Assembly (NCBI GenBank): GCA_963678675.1
Contig: OY783201.1
Span: 18,779,769-18,843,768 of the forward strand
DNA length: 64,000 nt
From: Xiphydria camelus
Taxonomy: Eukaryota > Arthropoda > Insecta > Hymenoptera > Xiphydriidae
Reading direction: 5' to 3'
The translations under genes were made by a program, and so were the position numbers. Positions 34,827 through 45,349 of the stretch are shown one piece after another (position 1 is the first letter of the stretch; each line of letters starts with the position of its first letter). The notes beneath the pieces were generated by a model, which saw only the letters and a list, made by a program, of their open reading frames with translations, was not told the origin of the DNA and did no database searches.

Positions 34827-35513
34827 CTAGGAATAACTCTCTTTGATGTATGTGACATTCCTTCAAAAGTAACCCTAAATGAGTTCACAAAACGAGCAGA
34901 GCAGAAGCGAAGACGGCTCACAAAAACTTCGTTTGACATTAACTTTAATGAAAGCTCGACCATCACAGTTCAACAGGAGCATTTTCTTGCTAATGAAAGG
35001 AACAAAACAAGACTGATCCACTTGCTCATCGAGAAAATGACAGCAACAGGAATTGAAACAACTGTTGCTACAGGGGATGCTGATGTCACTATTGTAAGGT
35101 GCGGGTTGGATAAAGCTGCTGTACATCCAGCTGTAGCAATAGTTGGGGAGATGTGGACTTGATAGTTCTTCTCATTGGATTGGCACCACCATCTAGTAAC
35201 ATGTACTTCGAGAAGCCAGGCCGTGGGAAGACGGAGTCCAAATTGTTTTCAGTGCGACAACTTCAACACCTTCCATTCGCCAAGTCAATCCTCCTAATCC
35301 ATAGCTTCTCCGGATGCGACACCACCTCGGCGATACATGGAAAGAGGAAAGTGGGAATCGCTAAGCTTTTCACAGCAAATTTTCTGGCCTTACCCATAAC
35401 ATCTCAGCAATATTCACAGATCCCTCAACTTCACCTGAAGATATTGAACAGGCTGTCGAGAAGCTTTTAACATTGAAAATGTTTATGTTCCCGTATATGG
35501 GGGGACATTTCTA
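34827..35513 (+). pseudogene. Transposon gene, central part (GCDTTSA family)
   Basis: The frame from 34827 reads FDVCDIPSKVTLNEFTKRAE, then GIETTVATGDADVTIVRCG. After a frameshift near 35148 comes DLIVLLIGLAPPSSNMYFEK and IHSFSGCDTTSAIHGKRK; after another near 35403, FTDPSTSPEDIEQAVEKLL, stopping at 35513. I recognise the order 'DADV ... VDLLVLLI--PP ... HxFSGCDTTSA' from a widespread, unnamed arthropod transposon gene family. The repeated Asp residues suggest a nuclease fold, which is inference. A TTAA-target element is inserted 19 bases beyond the stop. The family's next conserved segment appears only at 46340. Confidence 0.75.
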
Positions 35514-35933
35514 GGTTTTCTACGAGCCTGTTTAAGGATGTATCACCTATATAGTCTGAGCCAGAAGTTTGTTGAATCAGAATATGTCGATTTCGATTTG
35601 ATTTGCGTGAAAATATGACAAAAGCGTCTTAAATGATATAATGAATGTCATTATATCTGTCGAATGCTTTTTTTACTATTTTTAAAATGTATTTAAGCTA
35701 ATTTGACAATATTTAATTTCTTCAGAAAATCTTTTATATCTAACTGTACAAATAGATGCAACTATAAAAAAAAAAGATTTAGAAATAGTATATTCATACT
35801 AGACTCTTCGCGTCATAGTAAGAATGAAGCACTATGTATTTAACATTTATTTATATAATTAAAAAGAGAAAGTGATATAAGCAATAAATTTTTAATCAAA
35901 TTGATAAGCTGCGCCCAATGAATGCGCGAAATG

Positions 35934-36465
35934 TGGCAACAACGCTAAGTTTGTATTTACGTGCCTCACAGTTGCCAGCCCTGGGCCCCCTTTCTCGAGT
36001 CACTCGCAAAGTTACGTATACGCATCTTAGCGAATAGACCAATCAGGACCCCCACCACAACGGAATACTTGATCCTGATTAGTCTATTCGCTAAGATGCG
36101 TATACGTAACTTTGCGAGTGACTCGAGAAAGGCCCCCCTGCAGCGTCCATATTTGAACCAAAATTTCTTTAAAAATGTCGGGATATCGATGGAAAGGAAA
36201 ACTCGTGACAAGAAAAGTGTACGAAAGCCGGATTGCGCTGTCACAAAAATCGAAGAAGAAAAGAAAACTGGAAGACCCGTCAATGGTGCACAATGAAAGA
36301 GAAGAAAACATCGAAAATGATGCATACGACGTAACCTGCGACTCCGATACGTCCATAACCTTAAATTCACCCTCGGCTAGGTATTCTTACGCCCCTGTTA
36401 TAAGAATTTTTTCTCGGGGTTTCTTGAATAGTACCTCCTTCACTGCACTACATGCAAGCGTTGTT
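35934..36465. repeat. Inner inverted-repeat block
   Basis: TGTGGCAACAACGCT at about 35934-35948 is repeated inverted as AGCGTTGTTGCCACG at 36448-36463. These may be termini of a nested element of about 530 bp that carries the frame at 36175. Short arms, so tentative. Confidence 0.5.
35991..36130. mobile_element. 140-bp hairpin MITE with GGCCCCC duplication
   Basis: Arms of 58 bp with one mismatch (TTTCTCGAGTCACTCGCAAA and inverse). A direct GGCCCCC flanks both ends (35984-35990 and 36131-36137), a 7- or 8-bp target duplication. The loop-proximal text AATACTTGATCCTGATT also occurs at 34077-34093 in the Harbinger right end. Confidence 0.85.
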
Positions 36466-36498
36466 GCCACGTTTAACGTGCCTTTCTATCAAAATTGA
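36175..36498 (+). CDS. Possible N-terminal coding exon of a transposon protein
   Basis: From ATG 36175 the frame starts MSGYRWKGKLVTRKVYESRI, followed by a Lys-rich run (SKKKRKLEDPS) and an acidic stretch with DVTCDSDTS. It is a 107-residue frame in an otherwise stop-rich area. The beginning looks protein-like and the last third less so, so a real exon might end around 36370-36400. No family was recognised. It sits inside the nested TTAA-target element. Confidence 0.35.
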   Translation: MSGYRWKGKLVTRKVYESRIALSQKSKKKRKLEDPSMVHNEREENIENDAYDVTCDSDTSITLNSPSARYSYAPVIRIFSRGFLNSTSFTALHASVVATFNVPFYQN

Positions 36499-37055
36499 AA
36501 CTTTTACGGAATAACTCGAATGGGATAGGCGAAGTTCATGAAATTTGGCATGAACATTAACCCCTAACCTCTTAGTAAACCAGACAAATTTCAAGAATTT
36601 TTCTTAATTATTTCGTGTTAATTCACAGTTTAACACCCATCAAGAGCTGGCGTTACCATATGGCAACAGCATTCTCAACACTCCATACGTCCCCATAAGG
36701 AATTTTTTCCATTCCACGACGTCCAAAAATGAAACCACCATGCATACGGCAATGGCACATGAATCACATATGTCTCATGGACGTATAGCGACGTTTCTGT
36801 ATGAATCACATGTGACTCATGGTACGTCAACGCGTTAAAAAACTCCGGCTTTGAAGGGTTAATATCCGTCGATTTAATGTTTCTCCATATGAAACCGTGT
36901 AAAATTAGTAAAATTTCATTGCTGCATAACTTTTTAACTAGACAGACAATCGACTTCGAATTTTGCAGGTTAACTTGTTTTTTAATCATATATACTGCCT
37001 GTGCAAATTTCATAAAGTTCTGTTAGGATTCGATATATAGGTGATACATCCTTAA

Positions 37056-37210
37056 GACGGATATATCGCTCCCCAACTCTAGCGCTCTCGTGTGTACGCC
37101 ACCGGAAAGCCCCTACTCTAGCGCTTTCGACCGTGCCCCACTCCAGCCCTCTCGACCGTGTGTATATAGTAGACTGAGAGTGGGTACGGGTGATGGTACT
37201 ATGTAGTGGC
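37056..37210. repeat. Degenerate short tandem repeat
   Basis: Repeats of CTAGCGCTCTCG / CTCTAGCGCTTTCGACCGTG of irregular spacing (about 35-40 bp). Confidence 0.6.
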
Positions 37211-37523
37211 ACGGGTGGTGAGGCAGCTACGCGGGACGAAGAAAGAAGAATGAGCTCGAAGAAAGAACTCTATTCGGCGAGAACTGAACGATACAAATGC
37301 GTATGATCGGTGTGAACAGCTTGGCTGCTGGTGCGTCTCCTCGCGCGGGTGGCGTCGCTCGCCGAAAATGGGGGGCGACTTATTCTATAATTTAAAATTA
37401 GATTACATGCAAAACGCCAGAAGGCTAGATAAAACAATAAGTGAGATAATTCCGATACTAAGAGCGTCGGCGCCCCACTTTTCTTTGCATTTTAGTATTT
37501 TATTTCTATTAAAATGATATTAA

Positions 37524-37674
37524 CCCTTTCAGTCACAGATTTCTTTAAAACTTTCAGTCACAGATTTCTTTAAAAAGGAAAAAAACTTCAAATGTGATAT
37601 ACTACTTGAAAATACATTTCTGAACATGTGTTATTTAGAAATGTCCATCCAAATGGACGCAATGACCGAAAGCG
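37524..37674. mobile_element. 151-bp TTAA-target MITE
   Basis: TTAA at 37520-37523 and 37675-37678. Ends CCCTTTCAGTCA and, inverted, CGCTTTCGGTCA. A 25-bp segment (TTTCAGTCACAGATTTCTTT) is tandemly duplicated at the left end. Confidence 0.7.
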
Positions 37675-38579
37675 TTAAGAATGTTAAATATTCGTAGAAT
37701 ATCACTCTCATGTTTGAACTTCCAGTATAACTACAATGTCTGTGGAACGAAAATTTGTTTGAAGATAAACTTCTTATGTGATGTCGGAGCGTTTAACGCG
37801 GTCCTCTGGAGGGGGTACGGCACTATGGGCCCACTGGAGGTGGAAATGATTTGCGCATGCGCACCGCATTCTCTGTAGTGACGGCCGCCGGGTCGCAAGC
37901 GAAGGGCCCCTCGACCGCCTGTTCAGATTTCAGAAACCCTCTGCCTTTCGCTCTCCTCGGACAAAGTGCAGACCCGCAATAAATTCGACTATAGGTTCGT
38001 TCCAACTAACATGAGAACTGGTTCTGAACTCGGCGGAGTGTGCGCAGTCTGACTTAGCCGTTCCAACAAACACAGAACTGGTTCTGGAACGATTCCGAAG
38101 AGCGTTCCAACTAAACTGCGAACTGTAACAAAATGGTTCTAGAACGGTAATTCCAGTCCCTAGTTCTGAGTTGGGACGATTTTCTAGCCCACGCGTAGTA
38201 AGGCGCGAGACGCGCTCTATTTGAATCGGTGAGTCCAAGAACAGTACAAATGCATAAAGATAGTTTCGAGAAAAAATGAAAAAACATAATAACTTCACAA
38301 TGAGTTAATGGCCATGATATAAAAGTTGTGATAACTTTTTAGGTAAATGATAATTGAAAATAAAAAATCCGAAAAATCACTCCCCTCCAAGTTATAGAAG
38401 GAAAAAATGTATGCACTCTCTTGTACTCTTTTTGGACTCATCTTTCTTTTTCTGCTTTTTTGAATTTTTGTGTATGATAAGCTCTTGAAAACTGTAATGA
38501 AGGATGCTAAATATGTGAAAGATATTTCATTAAGTAAATTTAACAAAAATGTTAATTAAAGAATCATTATATTGTCGAC

Positions 38580-38831
38580 TTAGTTATCAGGATCTTCATC
38601 TGCATAACTTTGCTTCCAAGAAGTTATATGATAGTAAAACTCCAGTGTTTCATCGTTAATATACTTCATGATTTTTTTAACATCAACGATCTTCTTATAA
38701 CTGATAGGAATCGGTTCTTGACAATATATGGAGCTTAGAATTTTAAACATTTTGGCTCTCTTAAGTCGAAACGCCATTTTTTGGACTTGTACTGTTCTTG
38801 GACTCACCGATTCATTTCTATTCGGAGGCAT
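38580..38831 (-). CDS. Unknown ORF in the 4.7-kb element
   Basis: An 83-residue frame starting MPPNRNESVSPRTVQVQKM and ending SYADEDPDN. The middle, PISYKKIVDVKKIMKYINDE, has a faint resemblance to C-terminal segments of some invertebrate transposon proteins, which is not enough to name it. Near the start, AATCG|GTGAGT could act as a splice donor. The 27 bp around it occur inverted, without mismatch, at 38223-38249. It lies on the same strand as the exon-like segments upstream. Confidence 0.35.
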   Translation of the reverse strand: MPPNRNESVSPRTVQVQKMAFRLKRAKMFKILSSIYCQEPIPISYKKIVDVKKIMKYINDETLEFYYHITSWKQSYADEDPDN

Positions 38832-39195
38832 TGAAGGATATTTTAAAATATGCTAGACTTGCTCTATCAAATATCATTTACTAGCAAAGGTTTACTAGTA
38901 CGGAGAAAAAACAGAACTATTAATTCTGATGATAACGTTAAAAAAGGTCAAAAGAAATTTTTAGAAATTGCGGGAAAAACATGATGGATAACAGAAAATA
39001 TTTTTTTATTCGGTAACATAATATGTACATGATTCTATTATGTGTATATTATCCTATTGTTTATATAAAATACTGTACGATTTGAGTAATTATATCATAG
39101 TATTTTCACTCGCAATTTTTTTCAATTGCTGTTATGATGAATCTGAATAAAAGGAGATAATTTCCTTGAGAAATCCAGTTAACAAGCTGGTAAAA

Positions 39196-39369
39196 TTAAA
39201 TAGTATCATACAGAATACGTCGTTGGGAATGATTAAAATTCTTCTTTGTATGGAATGATTTCGTCTTGGCGTAAATTTTATACTTCATGTTCAGGCATTC
39301 GTCCTTCATTTTGAAGTGTTCGTTAAATCTGAAAGAAGCGTACCCATTATCAAAACGATTATCATCAAA
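39196..39369 (-). CDS. Exon-like segment
   Basis: On the minus strand a TTCTTTCAG acceptor is followed by FNEHFKMKDECLNMKYKIYA and about 23 more residues to a stop at 39196. A terminal exon is plausible. The phase does not join simply to the donor at 39530, so the link to the neighbouring exon is unproven. No family recognised. Confidence 0.35.
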   Translation of the reverse strand, partial: FDDNRFDNGYASFRFNEHFKMKDECLNMKYKIYAKTKSFHTKKNFNHSQRRILYDTI

Positions 39370-39526
39370 TGAAATATGAATATTATACAATGAAAATATC
39401 CTGATTACAATCTAATAATAATTAAATAAACTTACTCCAGAAAATCAAAAAGTCGATATTTGAATGTTCACTCTGTATAAGCGCCCAGCAACCCCAGAAG
39501 AAATGAGATAAAGGGGGAAACTTAAA

Positions 39527-40473
39527 CCTTGGCATAAAGTTTAGTAACAGTATCTTCGGATACATCTGTGGCTTCATTGTACATACGAAGATATATTCTA
39601 AGCCAAGCCCTTTGCAATGTTTCCTCCGGATACAGAGAAAAGTCAGGATTATCTACCGCATGTCCTATGGCCAACCGCGCAGGTGAGCTGCGACCTGAAT
39701 TCTTGACTTCGGCAGTATTTATGGTACAGTTAGAGTGGGCTTCAGACGAGTGCGATGCATAAGAACGAAAAGTGTCGACTGCTCTTCTAATAGCTGTCAA
39801 TTCGGGAGATTGAAGCGTTTCATGTAACCTCAAAATCGTAAAGTTTTGAATTAGTAGTGTGAATAATTTGTAGAAGTGATGAGAAATAATGATAAATAAT
39901 CTTCCGAACTGACAGCCATTGGGAAATCAGACGACGCTTTTCGCTCTTACGCTGCGTTCTTACGAAAAGTGTGAAACGTCTGATCTCCCGATGGCTATCA
40001 ATTCGGGAGATCAAAGTCTAAGCTGGAAATCGTGAATCTTTGAATAAATGGTAAGTAATGTTCAGAAGTGAGAGTTTACAATCATTCGGGTTTTTTCGAT
40101 GTCCAACCGAATTACACGCCTCATGCCTATTTGTTTCAGAAATTATTTCCGCGCTAGCACCGCGCGAGTCTAGGAAATAGTTTTACGAAGTGGCGTGAGC
40201 GATACCGAAGGTGTCAATTCGGAAGATTATTTATGATTATTTCTCATCACTTCTACAAATTATTCACTACTAATTCAAAACTTTACGATTTTGAGGTTAC
40301 AGGAAACGCTTCGATCTCCCGAATTGACAGCTATTAGAAGAGCAGTCGACACTTTTCGTTCTTATGCAGCGCACTCGTCTGAAGCCCACTCTAACTGTAC
40401 CATAAATACTGCCGAAGTCAAGAATTCAGGTCGCAGCTCACCTGCGCGGTTGGCCATAGGACATGCGGTATAC
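39527..40473 (-). pseudogene. Exon of unknown gene, interrupted by a MITE near its 5' end
   Basis: On the minus strand a strong acceptor (TTATTTCTTTTTTCAG, AG at 40475-40474) is followed by three bases, TA, the 813-bp MITE (39656-40468) and the second TA. Then coding continues from 39653: DNPDFSLYPEETLQRAWLRI and YNEATDVSEDTVTKLYAK, ending at AAG|GTTTAAG (about 39530). Deleting the MITE and one TA joins the acceptor to an open frame, so the insertion hit an exon a few bases past its start. The protein family was not recognised; it may be the gene of the 4.7-kb element. Confidence 0.6.
39656..40468. mobile_element. 813-bp TA-target foldback MITE, copy 2
   Basis: Ends CCGCATGTCCTATGGCC and inverse, TA flanks (39654-39655 and 40469-40470). 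Arms and middle match 15038-15848, with the middle inverted relative to it. See the interrupted exon at 39527-40473. Confidence 0.9.
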
Positions 40474-41121
40474 CTGAAAAAAGAAATAAGAGATTTTATA
40501 TTACTTCTATGCTATAAAAATGATTAGTTCGTGGTAAATGGATAATTTGATTACCAGCAAATTCAATAAAATGATTGGATATATCAAAAGCCTCAGTTAA
40601 AAGCAGTGTACTCGTAGTCAATGAAAGTAACGCTACGCACGTAGCGTAACGCACGTTTCTTTTTCATTGTACAATACATTTACCAGTAGAAGATCATTGT
40701 GAGCGTATATTATCCCAGGTAGCACACTGACGTTAGAATAACGTCTCAGACGTCATTTTTTGGTCAGTATAGGGTTTCAGACGTCAGTTGTCGTAATATT
40801 AACGTCGCAGGGACGTCATATTTACGACGTACCTTGGACGTCAAAATTAAACGTCTTTTTGACGGAACTTTTCCGTCATTTTTAATGACGAACAAGACTT
40901 AGACAAATTTCCGTCTCCTGCATATATAGGGACTTTAAAATTTATTTGTGAATAAATGGACAAAAATTGTAATTTGTTCAATTATTAAATCAATAAATTA
41001 TTTCATTTAGTCTCCAGAGTATGTTGAGCAAGTTATAAACTATACAGTTTATTAAAAAGCACAGATTATTAAAGTAAATGAAAGACAATCAATTAATGTA
41101 GGATGAATAAACATTCATATA

Positions 41122-41152
41122 ATTATTTATTTATTTATTTATTTATTTATAT
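41122..41152. repeat. (ATTT)n microsatellite
   Basis: About seven ATTT repeats. Confidence 0.9.
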
Positions 41153-41384
41153 TTCTTTATTATTTATTTCTTACATAGATGCAAATTGATATTAGTATCA
41201 ATTTGCGTCTATACAAGAATATTTATCAAAAGATACAATCATAAATTTAGAAAAATGTTGAAAAAAGAATAATACAATTATAAAATCTTATTTTTTCAAG
41301 CTCTTTCTTATTGAAAAGTAATATACATTTATTCATCAAAATGTATATGAACACTAATACATAGTAATAATACTCTTAACCATA

Positions 41385-41500
41385 GGAGCGCGCAGCAGAT
41401 GAGGACTCGAGGACACCGACCGATCAACGAAGTTAAGCAGCGAAAAGTGCGGACACTAGCTGGATGGGTGACCGCTCACGATGAAAAGATATACACTTGG
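41385..41500 (+). repeat. 5S rRNA-derived sequence (5S-headed SINE or 5S pseudogene)
   Basis: CCGATCAACGAAGTTAAGCA (41420-41439) and TAGCTGGATGGGTGACCGCT (41457-41476) match the box A and box C regions of the internal promoter of eukaryotic 5S rRNA genes at the right spacing. The 5' third and the 3' end are diverged (for example GATGAAAAGATATACAC in place of the usual end). So it is not a functional gene. It could be the head of a SINE3-type element or a retroposed 5S copy. It abuts the hairpin at 41493-41707. Confidence 0.75.
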
Positions 41501-41707
41501 CGTCTCGGATTCTGTCGCTGGTGACTTTTCTTAAATGTTATTTTTAAACGTACTAACCAATGATTAATCAATTCTCATGCTTTTATTAACGAGAGTACAC
41601 TACCGTAGCTAATGAGGGCATGAGAATTAATTGTTCATTGGTTAGTACGTTTAAAAATAACATTTAAAAAAAAGTCACCAGCGACATAATCCGAGACGCC
41701 GGGTGTA
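41493..41707. mobile_element. 215-bp hairpin
   Basis: Arms of about 85 bp: GGCGTCTCGGATTCTGTCGC ... GTTATTTTTAAACGTACTAA and inverse. A diverged relative is at 21830-22010. It overlaps the 3' end of the 5S-like sequence and may be its tail. Confidence 0.8.
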
Positions 41708-41945
41708 CGTCAGACCTAACCTTTTAGAACCGTCATTTTTTTCGTCTTCACAACGTACGGTAGAACGTCATTATTACGTGATTTGTCTGACGTCGTGTGG
41801 ATGTGCAATTAAGCCGTCTTTGCGACGTTAAAATGACGTCATATTTTTCGTCATCTGACGTCAGAACTGACCTTCAAAAAACGTCATTTCGACGTTAGTG
41901 TGCTACCTGGGATAGGACTGTCGCGTTCTGAAAGAGATTCCTTTA

Positions 41946-42035
41946 CACGTTCGCTGCGGATCATGCGGTTCCCCCCCGTGAGGGGGTGTATGTATTTTAA
42001 AGCAGGAGCTGTGTGCGCGGTCCGCAGCGAATGTT
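41946..42035. mobile_element. 90-bp palindromic MITE
   Basis: Ends CACGTTCGCTGCGGATC and, inverted, AACATTCGCTGCGGACC. Flanks TTTA and TTAA, compatible with a TTAA duplication with one change. Confidence 0.55.
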
Positions 42036-42687
42036 TTAAGCATTGATGTTCCTTTTGAAGCACCACATAAGGTCAGATTAGCAATTTGAATCTGGAAACA
42101 GAAGAGTATTGGAATACTTTACACAATTAAAATTAGATATCAAGCATACTCCAATAGCTCACTTCGCGTCTTTTGCAGTATCCCTGAATCCCTTTGGCAT
42201 GATCTAAACACATGATGATAAACACAAACCAGATCCAGAAAATGTATAATACAGGTGGACACGAGAATGCGACCCCTTCAATCATTTACGCCAATAAACT
42301 GAAAATGTAAAACACGAGTCAAGAATGTTTACAGTTGCATTCCGGGATGTTTGTAGGTTAGAGCAGCGCGAAGGGGATTATCCGTAACTTCTAAATGGTG
42401 TCTATTTGAAAAATAGCAATTGAAAGAAAGACTTACGTTTCAACAATTAGTTGAACTCACACATCCGCTTAGGATAACCCGTGATTTTCCGCAAAATGTA
42501 TACAAAGGGTGGACAAGCCTCCCTGTGTGTGTGCTGTCCTGTGTTCCAACCGTTCCAACCGTTCCAACACATCCCATGGATTCAGTTCTAGAACGCATCT
42601 GACTGGCGCATGCGCATTAAATAATTCTTAACTAGTTCCAGGACGGTTCTAGAACTGTCCTAAAATGCTTGTTGGAACGAACCTTAT

Positions 42688-43507
42688 GTATTGCGGTGCA
42701 CGTGCGCTTGTTCGGGGATAACATCAACCCGACAGCGCCGAATCTACGTACCTACTCCCCCGGCGCAAATTCTCATGTTCCAGCTCGGTGGTTTCGAAGA
42801 ATTTCCTTATCCCACCATGCATAGAAAAAAGCCGAAGCATACTCCTGCCCCGCTAGACGATTTTAAAATCAGTTAATGGTAGAAATGATCCCACTACGAA
42901 AGGAGGGACTACGATTGATGCAGTTTTTGCGAGAAACATTGATACTATCGAAGAGTTAAACATTTTGTCTCATATTTCAGTTACCATAATCCAATGTTTA
43001 TTGCTGTAGACTCGACTGGCGATAGAGTAGAAAATATACAAGACGAACAATAGTTTTAATTAAAGTGTTTAAAAACAATTCAAGGAATAAATTCATATTT
43101 TTTATACACCAGTAAGTGTATTTTGATCCGATTGCCTTGAAATTTTCACAGAATATTTATAAGACAATTATTTTAAGTTAAGCATATGATTTTTTCGATT
43201 AAGCGATTACTGGTTGAGATATAATTAAAAAACTGAGCAATTTTTCTATAAATTTCGAAGTTCTTTCTTCAAACATGCCCTACTTTGTTTAAAATTAAAA
43301 TTTTAATAAATGACTCATGTAGTTTAAGGAAATAATTGATTTTTTTGGTTTGGATGTAGCATTCGGACACAGCAATGGCGCCCATGCGCCAAGGATTTTT
43401 CAGAGGAACTTTACGGCATCGCGTATTATAGTGTAATTTATTGATATTTTGTATTGCTTTTTTTTTCTAATATACTTAAATGTATGTACTTTCATATGTA
43501 GTTGTAA
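42688..43507. other. No gene recognised
   Basis: AT-rich stretch without recognised coding or repeat partner. Confidence 0.35.
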
Positions 43508-43825
43508 AAGTTTTTTCCTCTCATGCCCATTTCGAGGCCTTTTTCAGCCTATTTTTAGACCGTAAGATGGCGTTTTTCCCACGTGACACCGACCGGGAGT
43601 CCGCAGGCTGTCAAAAGATTGTTTAGTCCGAAGTGGGTCCTTTTTCCAAACTGATAAACACAACGTGAAATGAGCCGTGTATACTTCTGTTTGTTTTGTT
43701 TTGAGAAATGGGCATTCGTGAGGAAAAATAGTATTGTATATGTCATTCGGTTGAAATCCTCGGATTTCCGCCTTATGACATTAGATACTATTTCCACCGC
43801 TTTTCGGGGGATACGCATGGCGGAG

Positions 43826-44172
<347 letters not shown>

Positions 44173-44349
44173 TATATTAAATTCTGCCTTTTATTTCCTC
44201 GCCTGTTTTCATAATTTCTTTACAGTTTTTCCACGCTTATATCCCCTACTGATTACGTTTCCAATAAGTCACTTCCACCGAGTGTCATGACACTCACTAT
44301 TTCTTTATTTACGTTTGAAAATCTTTCCATTGAGGCACGCGACATAAAA

Positions 44350-45349
44350 ATGTAGGATATAACATCAGTTTTGGAAAAACACACGATCATGATGACTCCA
44401 AAAATGTAGCTGTATACAGGGTGTTCGGAAAAAACACCGACATAGAAATAGGGGTGATAGGTTACGTCATTACAAGTATTTTGATATAAGGGACCTATAC
44501 CCGCAAGCGCCCCCTTCTGGAGATATCAACTTTTCAAGTTTATAACGACCGAGGTTGATCAAAGTAGAATAATAAGAAACGTATCAAGATGGTAACGAAT
44601 ATTTAATTTTACGAGATACAAAAACAATGTACTACAGCAAATGCTCAAAATGACGGCCACCCATGTCCATGCAACATCGGAAACGATTCTGGATAGATGT
44701 GCCACTGCGCAAACTGCTTGCGGAAAGGATAACCGCTTGGCTCAAGTCCTTGTACTTTTCGAAGATGATGCGGATACAAGGAGTTTTCATTTGTTTTTCA
44801 ATTGTACAGGTAGACAAAAAACTCAATATTATTCTACTTTGATCAACCTCGGTCGTTATAAACTTGAAAAGTTGATATCTCCAGAAGGGGGCACTTGCGG
44901 GTATAGGTTCCTTATATCAAAATACTTGTAATGACGTAACCTATCACCTCTATTTCTGTGTCGGTGTTTTTTTCCGAATACCCTGTATATCGCTGCTCTT
45001 AAACAGAATATGAATCCTTTCAGTTGCTTGGAAATTAAGCAAAATTTTGTATTTAATATTAAAACAGGTCGTCGTGCATCGGAACCCGTGATTAATGTTC
45101 TTTTAAATATAGAAAAAAAAAAGGGACGGGCAATGCAAGACTTACTTATATCCGAATGTTGGCAAGATGTTAGCAGATTCGAAGCGCCAATCAAACAAAA
45201 TGAAATTTTGAATTTTGCGAGCTGTAATAACGAACAGAAAGTAACAATTAATAATAAAGTACGCGAGGTTCGTACGTAACGCGAGCTGTTTGGTCGGATG
45301 TTGGATATATCAATGAATGAGGCAGCGGATATTCAAATAGTATCTTATA
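44350..45349 (+). pseudogene. Transposon gene, N-terminal fragment (GCDTTSA family), MITE-interrupted
   Basis: Upstream of the TA-target insertion a frame reads GYNISFGKTHDHDDS. Downstream it reads CIAALKQNMNPFSCLEIKQN, INVLLNIEKKKG, AMQDLLISECWQDVSRFEAP, NFASCNN and, past one stop, RELFGRMLDIS. From memory of the family this order (HDHD, PFS-LE, FY-PIK, TFAS, LFG-ML) belongs to the N-terminal half of the same gene type as 34827-35513. Removing 44415-44987 and one TA gives KCSCIAALKQ across the junction, so the insertion lies in coding sequence. The fragment is cut off by the inverted repeat at 45350. Confidence 0.5.
44415..44987. mobile_element. 573-bp TA-target element, mariner-like remnant
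   Basis: Ends TACAGGGTGTTCGGAAAAAA and, inverted, TACAGGGTATTCGGAAAAAA, with TA flanks (44413-44414 and 44988-44989). Arms of about 150-160 bp. On the minus strand 44632-44700 reads NRFRCCMDMGGRHFEHLL and stops, which resembles the last residues of DDE transposases of the Tc1/mariner group ('GGHFEHLL'). It is therefore probably an internally deleted copy of such an element. Confidence 0.8.

Larger units (their letters stand above)
35536..37051. mobile_element. 1.5-kb TTAA-target inverted-repeat element
   Basis: TTAA flanks at 35532-35535 and 37052-37055. Ends GGATGTATCACCTATAT and its inverse. It holds a nested inverted-repeat block with a hairpin and a possible coding start at 36175. Confidence 0.85.
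40714..41911. mobile_element. 1.2-kb inverted-repeat element rich in GACGT motifs
   Basis: Ends CCCAGGTAGCACACTGACGT and, inverted, CCCAGGTAGCACACTAACGT. Both subterminal regions (about 150-200 bp) are packed with ACGTC / GACGT motifs spaced 10-25 bp apart. The interior holds a (TATT)n microsatellite, a 5S-like sequence and a hairpin. Flanks AT on both sides, so the duplication is not certain. No coding sequence. Confidence 0.85.
37993..42684. mobile_element. 4.7-kb inverted-repeat element (TAT flanks)
   Basis: Ends AGGTTCGTTCCAAC and its exact inverse, flanked by TAT (37990-37992 and 42685-42687). The subterminal regions on both sides repeat GTTCCAAC and GGTTCTRGAAC many times. Inside are three exon-like segments on the minus strand and two large insertions (39656-40468 and 40714-41911). 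Superfamily not recognised. Confidence 0.7.

Noticed and set aside
36556..36860. Possible further TTAA-target element (TTAACCCCTAACC ... AAGGGTTAA)
   Set aside because: Only about five terminal bases agree beyond TTAA; arms do not pair convincingly.
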